A stretch of DNA of 55,648 nucleotides from Myxococcota bacterium. Its GTDB lineage: Bacteria > Myxococcota > UBA727 > JAHDBA01. The first letter of the stretch is position 1. The number at the start of each line of letters is the position of its first letter. Positions 35,315-44,963 of the stretch are shown here, in pieces. The DNA lies in the NCBI GenBank assembly GCA_020627505.1, contig JAHDGS010000001.1, positions 1-55,648 on the forward strand. The letters are read 5' to 3'. Made by a program: the position numbers and the translations under genes. The notes beneath the pieces are model-generated. The model did no database searches, was not told where the DNA came from, and worked only from the letters and a program-made list of their open reading frames with translations.

Positions 35315-36358
35315 ATGTCTACATTTATGAAATTAGTATTGGGATTTATCGCCTTTCTTATTTATGGTGCGCTCGTCATTTATGGCTGCGGTTTAAAAGA
35401 TGAATGTCTACAGCAAACCAAAGATGTCCTATTGGATAAAATATCACAGAATCCGGCCTTATCTGGCATTCAAGTTGAGCAAGATAAGTGTGGTCTATTA
35501 ACAATGACCGGAGCGGTAGGAAACGCTGCTGCCAAATCCCAAGCTATTGCAGCATGTGAAGGATGTGGTTCACGACTCGATGCAAGTGGTGTGGTGATTC
35601 AAAGTATTGATAATTGTATTCTAAAAGCCTCACATAATGAGGCCCAAAACACGATCATGCTTGAAGGCATTGTCCCAAATCAAAAAACCAAAGCGAATAT
35701 TTTAGCAATAGCGGAACGGCTTCATGGCAAAAAAAATGTCTCGGACAAACTTCAGGTATATGGGTTGTCCGGGCCGCGTGTTGATGTTTTTGAGCAAGCA
35801 GCTACCAGCGGACTGCCTCTACTATCTTATTTTGATGGCGATGCACGTCTCGAAACAACGCATCAACGAACTCAATTTTGGGGAACAGTACGGACCCATT
35901 CTCTCGAACGAGATATGGACGAACTGAAGGAGATTGAATCAGGATATGACGTTGTTCACGATAAAGCTGATATTATCGTACTTGATCAGTCCCATTGCCA
36001 AGAAAAACTAAACGGCATCCTGTCAAAGCACAAAATATTGTTTAAAACGTCGAGCGCCGAAATCTCTGCTAAAAGCAATCGGTTGTTAGTTGATCTCGAA
36101 GATGTTCTTGAACAATGTGAATCACTCAATGTCGTTATTGAAGGGCATACGGATACCCGTGGTGACGCCTCAGAGAATCAAAAGCTATCCGAAAGCCGCG
36201 CAAAAGCAGTGATGAACAGGCTATATAAAATTGGACTCAGAACAGGGCGAGCAACGGTATTAGGGCTCGGAGAAACAAAACCAATTGCGGATGAATCCAC
36301 TCCAGGAGGACTCGCCAAAAATCGTCGTATCGAATTTAAACTTCAAGGAGTAAAATAA
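35315..36358 (+). CDS. OmpA-family protein with BON-like repeats
   Basis: 347 residues. N-terminal hydrophobic anchor (LVLGFIAFLIYGALVIYGC). About three BON-like units (for example VLLDKISQNPALSGIQVEQD ... MTGAVGNAAAKSQAIAAC and IMLEGIVPNQKTKANILAIA). The C-terminal OmpA peptidoglycan-binding domain has NVVIEGHTDTRGDASENQ and LSESRAKAV. The architecture resembles mycobacterial ArfA-type proteins; a link between membrane and cell wall is likely. RBS GAGGAG. The stop overlaps the next start (TAATG). Confidence 0.85.
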   Translation: MSTFMKLVLGFIAFLIYGALVIYGCGLKDECLQQTKDVLLDKISQNPALSGIQVEQDKCGLLTMTGAVGNAAAKSQAIAACEGCGSRLDASGVVIQSIDNCILKASHNEAQNTIMLEGIVPNQKTKANILAIAERLHGKKNVSDKLQVYGLSGPRVDVFEQAATSGLPLLSYFDGDARLETTHQRTQFWGTVRTHSLERDMDELKEIESGYDVVHDKADIIVLDQSHCQEKLNGILSKHKILFKTSSAEISAKSNRLLVDLEDVLEQCESLNVVIEGHTDTRGDASENQKLSESRAKAVMNRLYKIGLRTGRATVLGLGETKPIADESTPGGLAKNRRIEFKLQGVK

Positions 36359-37071
36359 TGTGTTTAACACCCTTATATTGGTTATCCCTATTTGGTGCTT
36401 TTCTACTGGGCTTATTGGTCGGTTGGTGGATTTGGTCTAAATATCAGAAACTGGTCACAGCTGCAGAAAGAGAACGTAACGTGCTTCGAGCAAAGCTGAC
36501 AGGTCTCGAAGGTGAACATCAAAGTTGTTTGAGCGAGATAACTTCTTGGAAAACGAAGTATGAACAGCTTTCTTCAGAACATGCCAAATGCCAAGGTGAC
36601 AGCAATGAGTGGAAGTCTAAGTATGATGCACTCTTCGCTGAAAAAGGAAACCTGACTGACACAGGACCTGAGTGGAAAGCAAAATATGACGCGCTATTCA
36701 CAGAAAAAGGAAACCTGACTGATACGGGACCTGAATGGCAAGCCAAATTCAAAAATGCGTCGACAGAACGTGATGATTGGAAGGCAAAATATATGGCGCT
36801 CATGGCCGCGAATGTTGATCCTGATGACTTGAAAAAAGTTGAAGGGATTGGGCCTAAGATTGAAGAAATCTTAAATCAACATGGTGTGAAAACCTGGGCA
36901 CAACTTGCAGATACCGAATCATCGCAAATCAAAGCATGGCTCGATGAAGCAGGTCCACGATTTAAGATGCATAATCCAGGTTCTTGGCCTAAACAAGCAC
37001 GTATGGCAGCTGAGGGTCGCTGGGAAGCGCTTCAAAAATGGCAAGATGAACACGATCATGGACTTGAATAA
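36358..37071 (+). CDS. Membrane-anchored coiled-coil protein with helix-hairpin-helix C-terminus
   Basis: 237 residues. N-terminal helix (LYWLSLFGAFLLGLLVGWWI), then a coiled coil containing a 22-residue tandem repeat (W-K-A-K-YDALFTEKGNLTDTGPE). The C-terminal domain is of the 'flap-endonuclease-1-like 5' DNA nuclease' helix-hairpin-helix type (LKKVEGIGPKIEEILNQHGV). Such domains are found on many membrane proteins next to OmpA/BON genes; nuclease activity is not established. Translationally coupled to the OmpA gene by 1 base. Confidence 0.8.
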   Translation: MCLTPLYWLSLFGAFLLGLLVGWWIWSKYQKLVTAAERERNVLRAKLTGLEGEHQSCLSEITSWKTKYEQLSSEHAKCQGDSNEWKSKYDALFAEKGNLTDTGPEWKAKYDALFTEKGNLTDTGPEWQAKFKNASTERDDWKAKYMALMAANVDPDDLKKVEGIGPKIEEILNQHGVKTWAQLADTESSQIKAWLDEAGPRFKMHNPGSWPKQARMAAEGRWEALQKWQDEHDHGLE

Positions 37072-37090
37072 ATCGTTCGTATGATTATTC

Positions 37091-37120
37091 AAAACGCTCA
37101 GCTCATGCTGAGCGTTTTTT
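37091..37120. terminator. Bidirectional rho-independent terminator
   Basis: Twelve-base stem AAAACGCTCAGC / GCTGAGCGTTTT with loop TCAT plus further T residues. It serves the OmpA operon and the convergent gene ending at 37119. Confidence 0.92.
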
Positions 37121-37685
37121 ATTTGAATGCATACTCGAGACCAACAGAAAACGTCCCACTCCAATTGTAAGTCGTATCAAAGCCCAAATATCCGAATCGC
37201 CCAACAAAATATGGGCTGAGCCTCCCATCCCTCCAACTACTTTGCCAAATGTAACGCCCCAAAAGTTCTGCGCCTGAGCGGTGGGTAATCTCCGATTCAG
37301 GTGATGCCAAAACATTATCAAATGGCTGCTCAACCCAACTCTTGAGAGAACCAACATGTACATGTTTAAATCGAAAGCCAACATCTATCGCAGCGTGTCC
37401 AAGCGCTAGCCGTCGGCCCAGACCAGCGCCAACAGAAACAATACCAGCACATGCATCGATCGCTAACTCACGACACGGTAAGTCTCCCCGCCCAAATGCG
37501 TCGATAAACCAGTTATCTCCCACGACAAAACTAAGTCCAACTTCTGTCGTTCCGCCAAAAGAATTGTCATGCATGCCTACGCCCGTGTCGACAAAGATAC
37601 GAAACCGCTGCTCAGAAGTCCGCCCAAGAGACTGGGCAGAATATATCGCCACTAAAAGAACTGAGAAATGAATGATACGATGCAT
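37119..37685 (-). CDS. Small outer-membrane beta-barrel-like protein
   Basis: 188 residues. Signal peptide (FSVLLVAIYSAQSLG). Alternating amphipathic strands (RFRIFVDTGVGM, TEVGLSFVVGDNWFIDAFGR, VGAGLGRRLALGHAAIDVGF) end in FSVGLEYAFK, near the aromatic end of 8-stranded barrels. Two cysteines flank a short loop (CRELAIDAC). No family recognised. Divergent from the iron operon. Confidence 0.65.
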   Translation of the reverse strand: MHRIIHFSVLLVAIYSAQSLGRTSEQRFRIFVDTGVGMHDNSFGGTTEVGLSFVVGDNWFIDAFGRGDLPCRELAIDACAGIVSVGAGLGRRLALGHAAIDVGFRFKHVHVGSLKSWVEQPFDNVLASPESEITHRSGAELLGRYIWQSSWRDGRLSPYFVGRFGYLGFDTTYNWSGTFSVGLEYAFK

Positions 37686-37754
37686 ATGTCCTCTAAATTA
37701 AGATTCCCGCCAAAGATCTGAATCTTTTAAAGAAGTGATGTTGACAACAACCTC

Positions 37755-37779
37755 GATAATGATAATCATTCTCATTATC
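37755..37779. promoter_or_regulatory. Fur box
   Basis: GATAATGATAATCATTCTC at 37755-37773 matches the 19-base Fur consensus at 18 positions, and the match continues (CATTATC) so a second overlapping site is likely. It ends 10 bases before the ATG at 37790 and includes the RBS region, so iron-Fur would block the operon. Confidence 0.92.
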
Positions 37780-37789
37780 AGGAGATTCT

Positions 37790-39208
37790 ATGAGATCTTT
37801 AGGAATATTAATCGGCTTTTCACTCATCGGCCTAGGTCAACTGGCTTGTCGTGATGATAATAGGGACTATGCCTTTAACTCTCGGTTTGAAGATGGCATG
37901 AGTTCTGTCTCATATGGTGGTCAACTTAGCCGATGGATGCTTCTTGAAGAGTTGAATCGCGAAGTCGGTGCGCTTGACCCAGCGGCAGTCAATGGTCCTG
38001 AAGATGGGGCAGCTGTTGTTGACCTGCTCACTTACTTTTTTGATTACAGCAAAGAATCTGTAGGCGGTGATGGTTCAGACACGCTCAATATCTGCCCTGC
38101 TGATCGTACATGCGTACAATCGACATATGGTGATATGGGCTCTGTAACAAATCTTGACGATAAATTGCCTGAAAACGATATCGGCTGGACAAACACTGTC
38201 AAAGGCTACGGCACTGATTTAACAACACGTGAAGTTGTCGATGATTTGATTCAACGTATCGCAGACAACTATCATGCGGAAAAAGTAGATGGTGTCACAC
38301 GACAAAACGCCCTCGGTGACAACATCACGAAAGTATATATCGACGAAGACGGGGTCGACCTTAAACAAATGCTTCAAAAATTTATCATGGGTGCTGTCAT
38401 GTACTCACAAGGTACCTCTGACTACCTCAGACTCAACGAAGATGGTAAAGGTCTTGAAAGCGATAATACTGAAGCCGTCGTTAAAAATGGCTCAACAAAG
38501 GCTTATACAGGCCTAGAACACGTATGGGATGAAGCATTTGGCTACTTCGGCGGATCACGATTCATGTCAGAATTTACTGTCGATGAGATCGCAGACATTG
38601 GCGGACGAGATACACACAGTGATGGTTCATTCGATAAAAATGGCGACGGCGACATTGATTTGACTTCTGAGCGCAACCAAGGCTTCTCACAAACAGCCGC
38701 TAAGCGTGATCGTGCAATCTCACCGACAGATATGCAAACAACCTTGGCGCAAAACATCTTCGCCGATTTTCATGCCGGTCGTACGCTCATCACAGAGACG
38801 GCAGATGCACTCGATGAAAATCAAAAAACTGAATTGCTCGAGCATAGAAACCGACTTGTTAACAACTGGGAACGTGGGATTGGTGCAACTATTGTTCACT
38901 ATCTCAATGACACAATTCAAGACTTGGTTGCTGACGAGTATAGCTTCGTTGACCACGCGAAACATTGGAGTGAAGCTGTTGGTTATGCAACGCAACTTCA
39001 GTTCAATACCACAAAGTTGACACAAGACAGTACAATCGATGTTATTTTTGTAGCACTGGGCAGTACACCAACCATTCCAGGTGTTGCCAGTCAAGCGGAC
39101 TTAGACGCACATCTAGATACACTGCGTGCCGCACGCGGAACGCTGTTGACAGATTTGGGTCTTGATGCATCATTTGAAGGCAACGCCAATGGCCAGGGAG
39201 GCTTCTAA
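37790..39208 (+). CDS. DUF4856-type iron-regulated lipoprotein
   Basis: 472 residues. Lipobox QLAC. The opening YAFNSRFEDGMSSVSYGGQL and later LEHVWDEAFGYFGG and NWERGIGATIVHYLND match what I recall of DUF4856 proteins, which sit next to imelysins and TonB receptors in iron-uptake loci. Contains an Asp-rich loop (DKNGDGDIDL) that could bind calcium. First gene behind a Fur box. The imelysin-like gene starts directly after its stop, so the two are coupled. Confidence 0.8.
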   Translation: MRSLGILIGFSLIGLGQLACRDDNRDYAFNSRFEDGMSSVSYGGQLSRWMLLEELNREVGALDPAAVNGPEDGAAVVDLLTYFFDYSKESVGGDGSDTLNICPADRTCVQSTYGDMGSVTNLDDKLPENDIGWTNTVKGYGTDLTTREVVDDLIQRIADNYHAEKVDGVTRQNALGDNITKVYIDEDGVDLKQMLQKFIMGAVMYSQGTSDYLRLNEDGKGLESDNTEAVVKNGSTKAYTGLEHVWDEAFGYFGGSRFMSEFTVDEIADIGGRDTHSDGSFDKNGDGDIDLTSERNQGFSQTAAKRDRAISPTDMQTTLAQNIFADFHAGRTLITETADALDENQKTELLEHRNRLVNNWERGIGATIVHYLNDTIQDLVADEYSFVDHAKHWSEAVGYATQLQFNTTKLTQDSTIDVIFVALGSTPTIPGVASQADLDAHLDTLRAARGTLLTDLGLDASFEGNANGQGGF

Positions 39209-40426
39209 ATGAGGAAAGCACATGTCTTGACCTACCTCGTAATCGTAGGTGGTCTATGCGCGTCTATCGTTGCATGTGATGAACAGTCTACTCAAGATGG
39301 CGGCACAAACCTAGCTTCATCAAACTGTGACCCGACTGCGACATTCGATGCATTTGCAACAGTCGAAATGACTGTTGAAGATGTCCTGGTTCCTGCTTAC
39401 GCAGACTTTAAGATACAGCTCACAGCACTCAATAATCTGATTCAGTCTTTACCATCAGAGCCGGCACAAAGTGACCTCACAGATCTATCCGAAGCATACC
39501 GTCAAACATTCTTAAGTTGGCAAAAAATAGATGCATTGCAGCTTGGCCCTGTTGGGCGTTCAACAGACCTCAAAGGCGGACAAGGCATGAGAGATTTTAT
39601 TTACTCATTCGATCTTTTTCGTGCGTGCACCATTGATAATAATATCGTCAGCCAAGCATATGAAGATGAATCTACTTTCGATATTACGCTAGACGACACA
39701 ACTGGCTTACTCGCTCTTGAGTATTTGATATTCTCCCCTCCTGAAATGAATGCGTGCTCATCAGCTGCGCCTATTAACCGTGAAGGCACATTTGATTCAA
39801 TACCGGCGTCTGAAAAGCGAAGTCGACGTGCCGCATATATGAAAGCGCTGTCGAATAATTTGATCGATCGGTTTGAACTTCTTGAAGCTGCTTTTAATAC
39901 ATATAAGGCAGACGTATTAAATACAGGTCTTGGTTCAGAGCTATTTCCATGTCCAAAAGATGTTTTGAGTGATATTTACATCGCACTCTTCTACTTTGAA
40001 CGAATCCTAAAAGACCGTAAACTAGGCGCACCGTTAGGCGAATATGAACCATGCGAAGATGCAAAATGCCCCGAAGGTGTTGAAGGGCGATACAGCCGGC
40101 TTGGTTCAGCCGCGGCATGGACCAATATTGAAACTTTTGAAACAATCTTCTTTGGCGATGATATAACCGGATTTGACGCATGGCTATCTGATATTGGTCA
40201 AGATGTACTTGTGACATCACTACGAACAACATTCGATGAGGCTAAAAGCACATGTGGCTTTCTGAATGAACCCAATCTCAACCTGGCTCAGTTAATCGAA
40301 AATGATGATTCGCGTGTCAGAGATTGTTATGATGATCTATCTGCTTTTACACGTTTCTTTAAAACAGATGTTCCCTCTCAGCTTGGACTTCTACCACCAA
40401 TGGAAGCAGCGGCTGATACCGATTGA
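39209..40426 (+). CDS. Imelysin-family lipoprotein with altered GxHxxE motif
   Basis: 405 residues. Lipobox IVAC. Imelysin landmarks: LSEAYRQTFLSWQKIDALQL, GQGMRDFIYSFDLFRAC, and the region where GxHxxE is expected, reading TGLLALEYLIFSPPE, so the Glu is kept but the His is Leu. A second helical half follows (YFERILKDRKLGAPLGEYEP). Imelysins are periplasmic iron-regulated proteins thought to bind iron or an iron complex. The His loss suggests a different ligand. Overlaps the HTTM gene by 4 bases. Confidence 0.82.
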   Translation: MRKAHVLTYLVIVGGLCASIVACDEQSTQDGGTNLASSNCDPTATFDAFATVEMTVEDVLVPAYADFKIQLTALNNLIQSLPSEPAQSDLTDLSEAYRQTFLSWQKIDALQLGPVGRSTDLKGGQGMRDFIYSFDLFRACTIDNNIVSQAYEDESTFDITLDDTTGLLALEYLIFSPPEMNACSSAAPINREGTFDSIPASEKRSRRAAYMKALSNNLIDRFELLEAAFNTYKADVLNTGLGSELFPCPKDVLSDIYIALFYFERILKDRKLGAPLGEYEPCEDAKCPEGVEGRYSRLGSAAAWTNIETFETIFFGDDITGFDAWLSDIGQDVLVTSLRTTFDEAKSTCGFLNEPNLNLAQLIENDDSRVRDCYDDLSAFTRFFKTDVPSQLGLLPPMEAAADTD

Positions 40427-41739
40427 TGACAAAAGGTATTCTCACCTTATTAAATACATCAGGTCGACCGGACGTTTCGAGCCGGTCGCTTGTTTTTCTA
40501 CGTATATACATTGCTTGTATTATTTTTATTTCGACCTATCGAACATGGGCCAATGACTGGATTCAAGAACTGTATCTCAGACCAACCTATTTTTTTTCAT
40601 ATCCATTTCTTGATGTGGGTGGGCCACCCTCTGAATTGCTCATTTATCTCGTATTTGGATTGATTGCGCTTGGATGTGTTGGCATGATGATTCATCGTTT
40701 ATCAAGACCTGCCACGATTCTTGTCACGATACTTTTTATCTATGTTCAACTTTGGGATGCAACAACCTATCTGAATCACTATGTTTTAGTGTGCTTGTTG
40801 TTGCTTTATTTATGTTTCGCGCCAGTGCATGGACGTGGCTGTTGGCAACGTCGCATACCATTCGAATGGTTATCATTTTTTCGTTTTCAGATTGCATGTG
40901 TGTATATCTTCGCCGCACTCGCTAAGTTTCAATATGACTGGCTTATACTTGGAGAGCCACTATCGATGTGGTTACGCGCTCGCAATGATATACCGATTTT
41001 AGGTGCATTTTTTAAACGACCATATGCAGGCCTCGTGCTGAGCTGGTGTGGATTCATTTACGATCTCACAATCGTTTTCTTCTTATTGCATCGTCGGACA
41101 CGTATATTCGCATATCTTGCTGTCATTGTATTTCATGTGCTCACTTCAATATTATTTAATATCGGTATGTTTCCGTGGATTATGATCGGCGTAACACTTA
41201 TCTTCTTTAAATGGGAGGGGTCACTGCCGGGACAGGACCGGGACAGGACCGGGACAGGGCCGGGTCATGCTCGGAACACGCTTGGGTCACGCCCAGCACA
41301 TCAGATAAGAGATAAGGTTTTTACACTATTCGTTATACTGAATCTACTTATTCCTATGCGGCATTATTTTTATCCTGGCGATGTCATGTGGAATGAAGAC
41401 GGTATGCGTCTATCATGGAAGGTCATGCTGCGAGAAAAATATGGCTCGCTCAAATATCAGATTGTACGACAAAAAGATGGACATCGTTTCTTTGTCGATC
41501 CGATGAATGAACTCACATGGCGACAAACAAATGAAATGGCCACACGGCCGCTTATGATTCAACAATACGCTCATCATCTAAAAAAGAACCTTACACATAA
41601 GCATGGGCTCGTTTCAATTTATGCGGATTCATACGTCACGCTTAATGGGCAGCCCTCTCGGCGGTTTATCAATCCAAACTTCGATTTGACACAGAAGATT
41701 CAGGACTATGCCCCAACGCCATTCCTGGCCGCTCCATAA
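40423..41739 (+). CDS. HTTM-domain (gamma-carboxylase-like) membrane protein
   Basis: 438 residues with six or more hydrophobic helices. HTTM-like features: LRIYIACIIFISTYRTW, LNHYVLVCLLLLYLCFAP, FRFQIACVYIFAALAKFQYD, WCGFIYDLTIVFFLL, VFHVLTSILFNIGMFPWIM. The C-terminal soluble part has WRQTNEMATRPLMIQQYAHH. HTTM proteins in iron-uptake loci are common; their reaction there is unproven. Between the membrane part and the C-terminal part lies a GC-rich insert containing an 11-base tandem repeat (41227-41270), coding PGQDRDRTGTGPG. Confidence 0.82.
   Translation: MMTKGILTLLNTSGRPDVSSRSLVFLRIYIACIIFISTYRTWANDWIQELYLRPTYFFSYPFLDVGGPPSELLIYLVFGLIALGCVGMMIHRLSRPATILVTILFIYVQLWDATTYLNHYVLVCLLLLYLCFAPVHGRGCWQRRIPFEWLSFFRFQIACVYIFAALAKFQYDWLILGEPLSMWLRARNDIPILGAFFKRPYAGLVLSWCGFIYDLTIVFFLLHRRTRIFAYLAVIVFHVLTSILFNIGMFPWIMIGVTLIFFKWEGSLPGQDRDRTGTGPGHARNTLGSRPAHQIRDKVFTLFVILNLLIPMRHYFYPGDVMWNEDGMRLSWKVMLREKYGSLKYQIVRQKDGHRFFVDPMNELTWRQTNEMATRPLMIQQYAHHLKKNLTHKHGLVSIYADSYVTLNGQPSRRFINPNFDLTQKIQDYAPTPFLAAP
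41227..41270 (+). repeat. 11-base tandem repeat inside the HTTM gene
   Basis: Unit CCGGGACAGGA occurs twice exactly, then as CCGGGACAGGG, then a diverged fourth unit. The unit length is not a multiple of three, so gain or loss of one unit shifts the frame. The stretch is far more GC-rich than the rest of the gene. Confidence 0.85.
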
Positions 41740-41789
41740 TTACAAGTTTCGAAATCTCTCAACTGCCGATTGACAAAGACATCCTTATT

Positions 41790-41808
41790 GATAACGATTA
41801 TCGTTATC
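41790..41808. promoter_or_regulatory. Fur box
   Basis: GATAACGATTATCGTTATC, a near-perfect 19-base palindrome of Fur type, ends 2 bases before the receptor start at 41811. It gives the receptor its own iron control besides the operon-level box at 37755. Confidence 0.88.
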
Positions 41809-41810
41809 GA

Positions 41811-44048
41811 ATGCTTTTTTGGATCCTCATTCTATTCAGTGCTGCTCCCCTCTACGCCCAACAACACGTAGAGGATACTGGTGATGTCAAGCAACCGCAC
41901 CAGCATGAAGCGTTGGCAGAAGATGAGCCGCAAGCCCGAGAAATAGAAGAGGATATCGATCAAAAAGATGATAACGAAACAATTACGATTGGTATCCCTT
42001 CAACCATGCGCCTCACAGGTGCAACAAGCAGAATTGGCGCTAGAAGGCTTCAAGAGATTGGACTCACAGATATTCAAAAAATCTTACAAACCCAACCGGG
42101 CGTCTATATCCGAACAGAAGAAGGGTTTGGTCTTCGCCCAAATATCGGTATGCGTGGCACAAATTCAAATCGTTCTGATAAGCTCACGCTGATGGAAGAT
42201 GGGGTTTTATTTGGTCCTGCGCCCTACTCTGCGCCTGCTGCATACTATTTTCCTCTTGCGATTCGAGCTGCCGGAATGGATATATTCAGAGGCCCTGCAG
42301 CCATGCAGTTTGGACCGGCAACAGTCGGTGGCGCCATCAACTTAAAAACACACCGTATCCCCTCTCAAGGCGTCGATGGTGCATTCGACTTGGCATATGG
42401 CTCATATAACACTCGCAAAGCTTATGGTCGAATCGCTTTTGCTGAGAAACGATTTGGGATGCTTATCGAAGGTGCACATCTTGGCTCTGATGGATTTCAA
42501 ACGTCTTCTATCGATATCGATACGGGCTTCAAACGAACAGACCTGCTTGGAAAATTGCGACTTGAACTTCCCCGTCATGGTCTTGATGAACACCATATCG
42601 AGCTTCGTTATGAACATGGTCGAGAAAACTCAGCAAGCACTTACTTGGGTATGACTGCTCATGAAATTGAAAACGATCCGAACGGCCGCTATCCAACGAC
42701 CGCGAATGCGCGCTTTCAATGGAATCGGACAGGCTTGCGACTCACCCATCGACTATCAAAAGCGTCTCTGCATGTGGAAAATACGTTGTACCGACATACA
42801 CTTAGACGAATATGGACAAAAATTAATGGCATTGAAGGGGCTTCATCAGTTCATGCCTTGCTACTACAACCGCCTGGGTTTGGGCGTGACCGCCGAACGC
42901 TTGATATTTTAAGAGGAGATCTACTATCAACAGATCCGAACGAGGCGATTCGACTCGGAACAAACGATCGCTCATTTATTTCACAAGGCTATCGATTTAA
43001 ACTCGAACGCGACTTTGAGGGTAAAGGGTATCATCATGTTTTGAAACTGGGTGTTCGGTTACATGGCGATCAAGTCGATCGATTCGAAACCGAAGTCGCC
43101 AGCTTCTTTGATGGCCAACAATTATTACCGCATGAGAATGGTCGCGCTGTCATCACAGATAACCTTGGTCAGTCGACCGCAGCATCAACGTATATCCAAA
43201 CCCAACTCCGTTGGAATCGTATCATGCTCGTTCCGACACTCCGTCATGAACTGATTCAAAATCGATTTGAAGATACCGATGGCGTTCGACCGACGACACG
43301 TCGTTCGATCTTGGCCCCAGGTGTGGGCATGGCGTACTTATTCGAAAAACCATTGATGATTTTTGCCGGTATCCATCGTGGTTTTGCGCCTGTGAGTCCG
43401 GGTCAAGCCCAAGATGTTCAACCTGAACGAAGTTGGAATACAGAACTTGGCGCGCGTTATACCAAATCGACAATCACACTTGATGGCACCTTATTCATGA
43501 ATCGATATGAAAACCTGCTCGGTAACTGTGGTTTCTCTACTGGTTGTGTCGGCTCTCAAGCGGCACAACAATTTAATGGTGGTGCGGCTGATATTCGTGG
43601 TGCCGAGGCAAGCATTCGTCACCGCGTCAACATTTCGAAAGCGACACTGACAACCCGAGCTGCTTATACATTTACAGATGCACAGTTTAGAAATGATTTC
43701 ATTTCTGGTTTTCCGCAGTTTGGGCGTGTCCAAGCTGGCGACCTGTTGCCTTATATCCCGAGACATCAACTCTCGGTTAACCCAACGGTGAAACTCAACG
43801 ATATATTTGTTGGCCTTAATTACACCATGCGTAGTCACATGTTTGATAGCGCCAGTGAAACAGAAGCAAGCATACCAACACTCAGTACACTCAATATGAA
43901 CCTGGCTTATCAAATCAACGAAAAGCTGAGTGTGTATTCAAATCTCGAAAACGCCTTGAACGAGCAGTCGATTGTTTCTTGGCGCCCATTTGGTGCACGC
44001 GTGAACTCACCGCGTATGTTGATGGTGGGTTTTCGGGGAGAAATCTGA
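41811..44048 (+). CDS. TonB-dependent outer-membrane receptor
   Basis: 745 residues. Signal peptide (FWILILFSAAPLYA) and an acidic linker. The plug domain (LQEIGLTDIQKILQTQPGVY, RPNIGMRGTNSNRSDKLTLM, MDIFRGPAAMQFGPATVGGA) is followed by a 22-strand-type barrel, ending GARVNSPRMLMVGFRGEI with NLENALNEQ before it. The plug is of the FecA-like siderophore-receptor kind; the ligand is unknown. It imports an iron complex with TonB energy. The last 220 bases are repeated downstream at 45594-45816. Confidence 0.92.
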   Translation: MLFWILILFSAAPLYAQQHVEDTGDVKQPHQHEALAEDEPQAREIEEDIDQKDDNETITIGIPSTMRLTGATSRIGARRLQEIGLTDIQKILQTQPGVYIRTEEGFGLRPNIGMRGTNSNRSDKLTLMEDGVLFGPAPYSAPAAYYFPLAIRAAGMDIFRGPAAMQFGPATVGGAINLKTHRIPSQGVDGAFDLAYGSYNTRKAYGRIAFAEKRFGMLIEGAHLGSDGFQTSSIDIDTGFKRTDLLGKLRLELPRHGLDEHHIELRYEHGRENSASTYLGMTAHEIENDPNGRYPTTANARFQWNRTGLRLTHRLSKASLHVENTLYRHTLRRIWTKINGIEGASSVHALLLQPPGFGRDRRTLDILRGDLLSTDPNEAIRLGTNDRSFISQGYRFKLERDFEGKGYHHVLKLGVRLHGDQVDRFETEVASFFDGQQLLPHENGRAVITDNLGQSTAASTYIQTQLRWNRIMLVPTLRHELIQNRFEDTDGVRPTTRRSILAPGVGMAYLFEKPLMIFAGIHRGFAPVSPGQAQDVQPERSWNTELGARYTKSTITLDGTLFMNRYENLLGNCGFSTGCVGSQAAQQFNGGAADIRGAEASIRHRVNISKATLTTRAAYTFTDAQFRNDFISGFPQFGRVQAGDLLPYIPRHQLSVNPTVKLNDIFVGLNYTMRSHMFDSASETEASIPTLSTLNMNLAYQINEKLSVYSNLENALNEQSIVSWRPFGARVNSPRMLMVGFRGEI

Positions 44049-44058
44049 ACATGGATAA

Positions 44059-44838
44059 TTAAATACCTAGAAAAGACTTTTTGAGCCTAGATAATATGCT
44101 CTGAGAGTTCGCGAGGTTCTCATTTTCTGAACAAGGGACTAGCTTTCCATCTACCCTCAACTCAATATAATCGTAAGAATACTCTTCAATTAATTTAACG
44201 TTCCAATCTGTTGAAATATATCCTTTTTCTTTAAGTAAGTGAGGAATAAATCTCTCAATTGCTTCCACGACTAACCCTTTTCCTTTCGACTTGAGTAGTT
44301 GTTTGCATGACTTTGAGCCAAGTCCTGGAGGCCAAGAAACTGAAGCACTTAAATTTGTATTGTCAGTGCCTTTTTTCTGTTTCTCTAACTTATTTTCGTA
44401 ACGCTGAAGCAATATATTTACGAAATCACAAGCCAAATTCTTTGCAAGATCTAGCTCTCTCTTTCTTATTCTTGGTAATTCATATGTCGGAACTTTTAAA
44501 TTTACATTCGCAGTCATTTCGATCCATCGTAAATCCGTCTCGTTGCATGAATCAAACTTGAGCTCTGAAATGGTATATGAATTTAAATCATCTTCTTTTA
44601 AATACTCTACAACCAGGCCCTTCAAAGATGACAAGAGTTGCTCTTTTTTTAGTGGAGAACTAAGTATATTTTCTTTCATCAATTGCCGAGCTGTTGCTAA
44701 GTTATAGTCACCATAAACATCAATGCAACTCACCGTGACTTTCTCAACAGGTTCATCTCCATAAATTTGTTTTGCATGAGCTGAGTTAACCACTGCTAAT
44801 GCAAGTTCTATAGCTGCTTTATCTCTTAATTGGGTCAT
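44059..44838 (-). CDS. Hypothetical protein in rearranged region
   Basis: 259 residues, unrecognised, no signal peptide or membrane helix. Charged and Lys/Glu-rich with a single Trp-Pro-Pro segment (SASVSWPPGLGSKS). Base composition looks more AT-rich than its neighbours. It lies between the receptor and a second receptor 3' fragment, on the opposite strand, so it probably arrived by insertion or recombination. RBS AGGT region before the ATG. Confidence 0.55.
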   Translation of the reverse strand: MTQLRDKAAIELALAVVNSAHAKQIYGDEPVEKVTVSCIDVYGDYNLATARQLMKENILSSPLKKEQLLSSLKGLVVEYLKEDDLNSYTISELKFDSCNETDLRWIEMTANVNLKVPTYELPRIRKRELDLAKNLACDFVNILLQRYENKLEKQKKGTDNTNLSASVSWPPGLGSKSCKQLLKSKGKGLVVEAIERFIPHLLKEKGYISTDWNVKLIEEYSYDYIELRVDGKLVPCSENENLANSQSILSRLKKSFLGI

Positions 44839-44963
44839 AAAAAAATACCTCCGGCCTTATTATCGCCAAAATTTGAAGAAAGTTGCTAGAATTTGTAGAG
44901 CTATTTCAGTCAGTATTTCTGAACACGCATTTATGCTATAGATTTACTCACACAACATTATAG

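Noticed and set aside
40423-41739. HTTM gene as a pseudogene because of the GC-rich insert
   Set aside because: The frame is open through the insert and the C-terminal region reads as normal protein.
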